Assembly: GCA_023700825.1 (NCBI GenBank)
Contig: JAMPYE010000362.1
Coordinates: 1-5,119 of the forward strand
From: Thermoanaerobaculia bacterium
GTDB taxonomy: Bacteria > Acidobacteriota > Thermoanaerobaculia > Gp7-AA8
Length of the DNA: 5,119 nt
Direction: 5' to 3'
The number at the start of each line of letters is the position of its first letter. The first letter of the stretch is position 1. The notes below the pieces were generated by a model. The model saw only the letters and a program-made list of their open reading frames with translations, made no database searches and was not told where the DNA came from. Of the stretch, positions 5,074-5,119 are shown piece by piece. Made by a program: the position numbers and the translations under genes.

Positions 5074-5119
5074 ATGTGAAGTGCGAAAGCGGAGCTTTCG
5101 CCCTTCCTCGCCGAAGCGA
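5074..5119 (+). repeat. Two-hairpin intergenic repeat, family 2, copy C (cut by window end)
   Basis: The head ATGTGAAG (5074-5081) is followed by the stem GCGAAAGC (5083-5090), GGA, GCTTTCGC (5094-5101). The spacer CCTTCC and the left arm TCGCCGAAGC (5108-5117) come next; the right arm lies beyond the window. It has the same orientation as copy A and is inverted relative to copy B. It lies upstream of the PEGA gene. Confidence 0.7.

Overview
The window is GC-rich, with an apparent strong G/C bias at third codon positions. It carries four genes separated by intergenic DNA that is full of hairpin-forming repeats. A membrane-anchored SGNH esterase, a quinol-dependent NO reductase and a PEGA-domain lipoprotein together suggest a Gram-negative-type environmental bacterium. 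Acidobacteriota or a similar high-GC lineage would fit, but no phylogenetic marker is present and this assignment is a low-confidence inference.

Layout. Positions 1-100 hold a hairpin repeat followed by a good -10 box. Positions 126-860 (+) encode a TesA/arylesterase-type SGNH hydrolase with an N-terminal membrane anchor. Positions 861-1202 are a 342-bp regulatory region containing a perfect ATGAC-N4-GTCAT dyad of CRP/FNR-superfamily geometry, a hairpin followed by six T's, and a clear Shine-Dalgarno. Positions 1203-3491 (+) encode a full-length single-subunit quinol NO reductase (qNOR) with all metal-binding histidines in place, followed by a strong intrinsic terminator. Positions 3551-3810 hold two period-7 tandem repeats on either side of a composite hairpin element. 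Positions 3811-4464 (+) encode a divergent TrpF-family protein. Positions 4465-4700 are almost entirely hairpin repeats. Positions 4701-5015 (-) encode a small PEGA-domain lipoprotein. The window ends inside another repeat copy.

The four genes do not look like one operon. NO reductase stands alone with its own regulatory region and terminator, and no nitrite reductase, nitrous oxide reductase or nor accessory gene is present. The simplest reading is a stand-alone NO-detoxifying or NO-respiring enzyme under NO/redox control. The other genes are unrelated housekeeping or envelope functions.

The most interesting signal is the intergenic DNA. Three copies of a two-hairpin module (4464-4520, 4636-4693, 5074-5119) differ by paired, compensating changes in their stems, so the fold appears to be conserved rather than just the sequence. 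A second hairpin family (37-78, 3627-3653, 3694-3735) also shows a compensating change and shares an ATGTGGAG-like head with the first. A separate 93-nt near-palindrome lies at 4534-4626.
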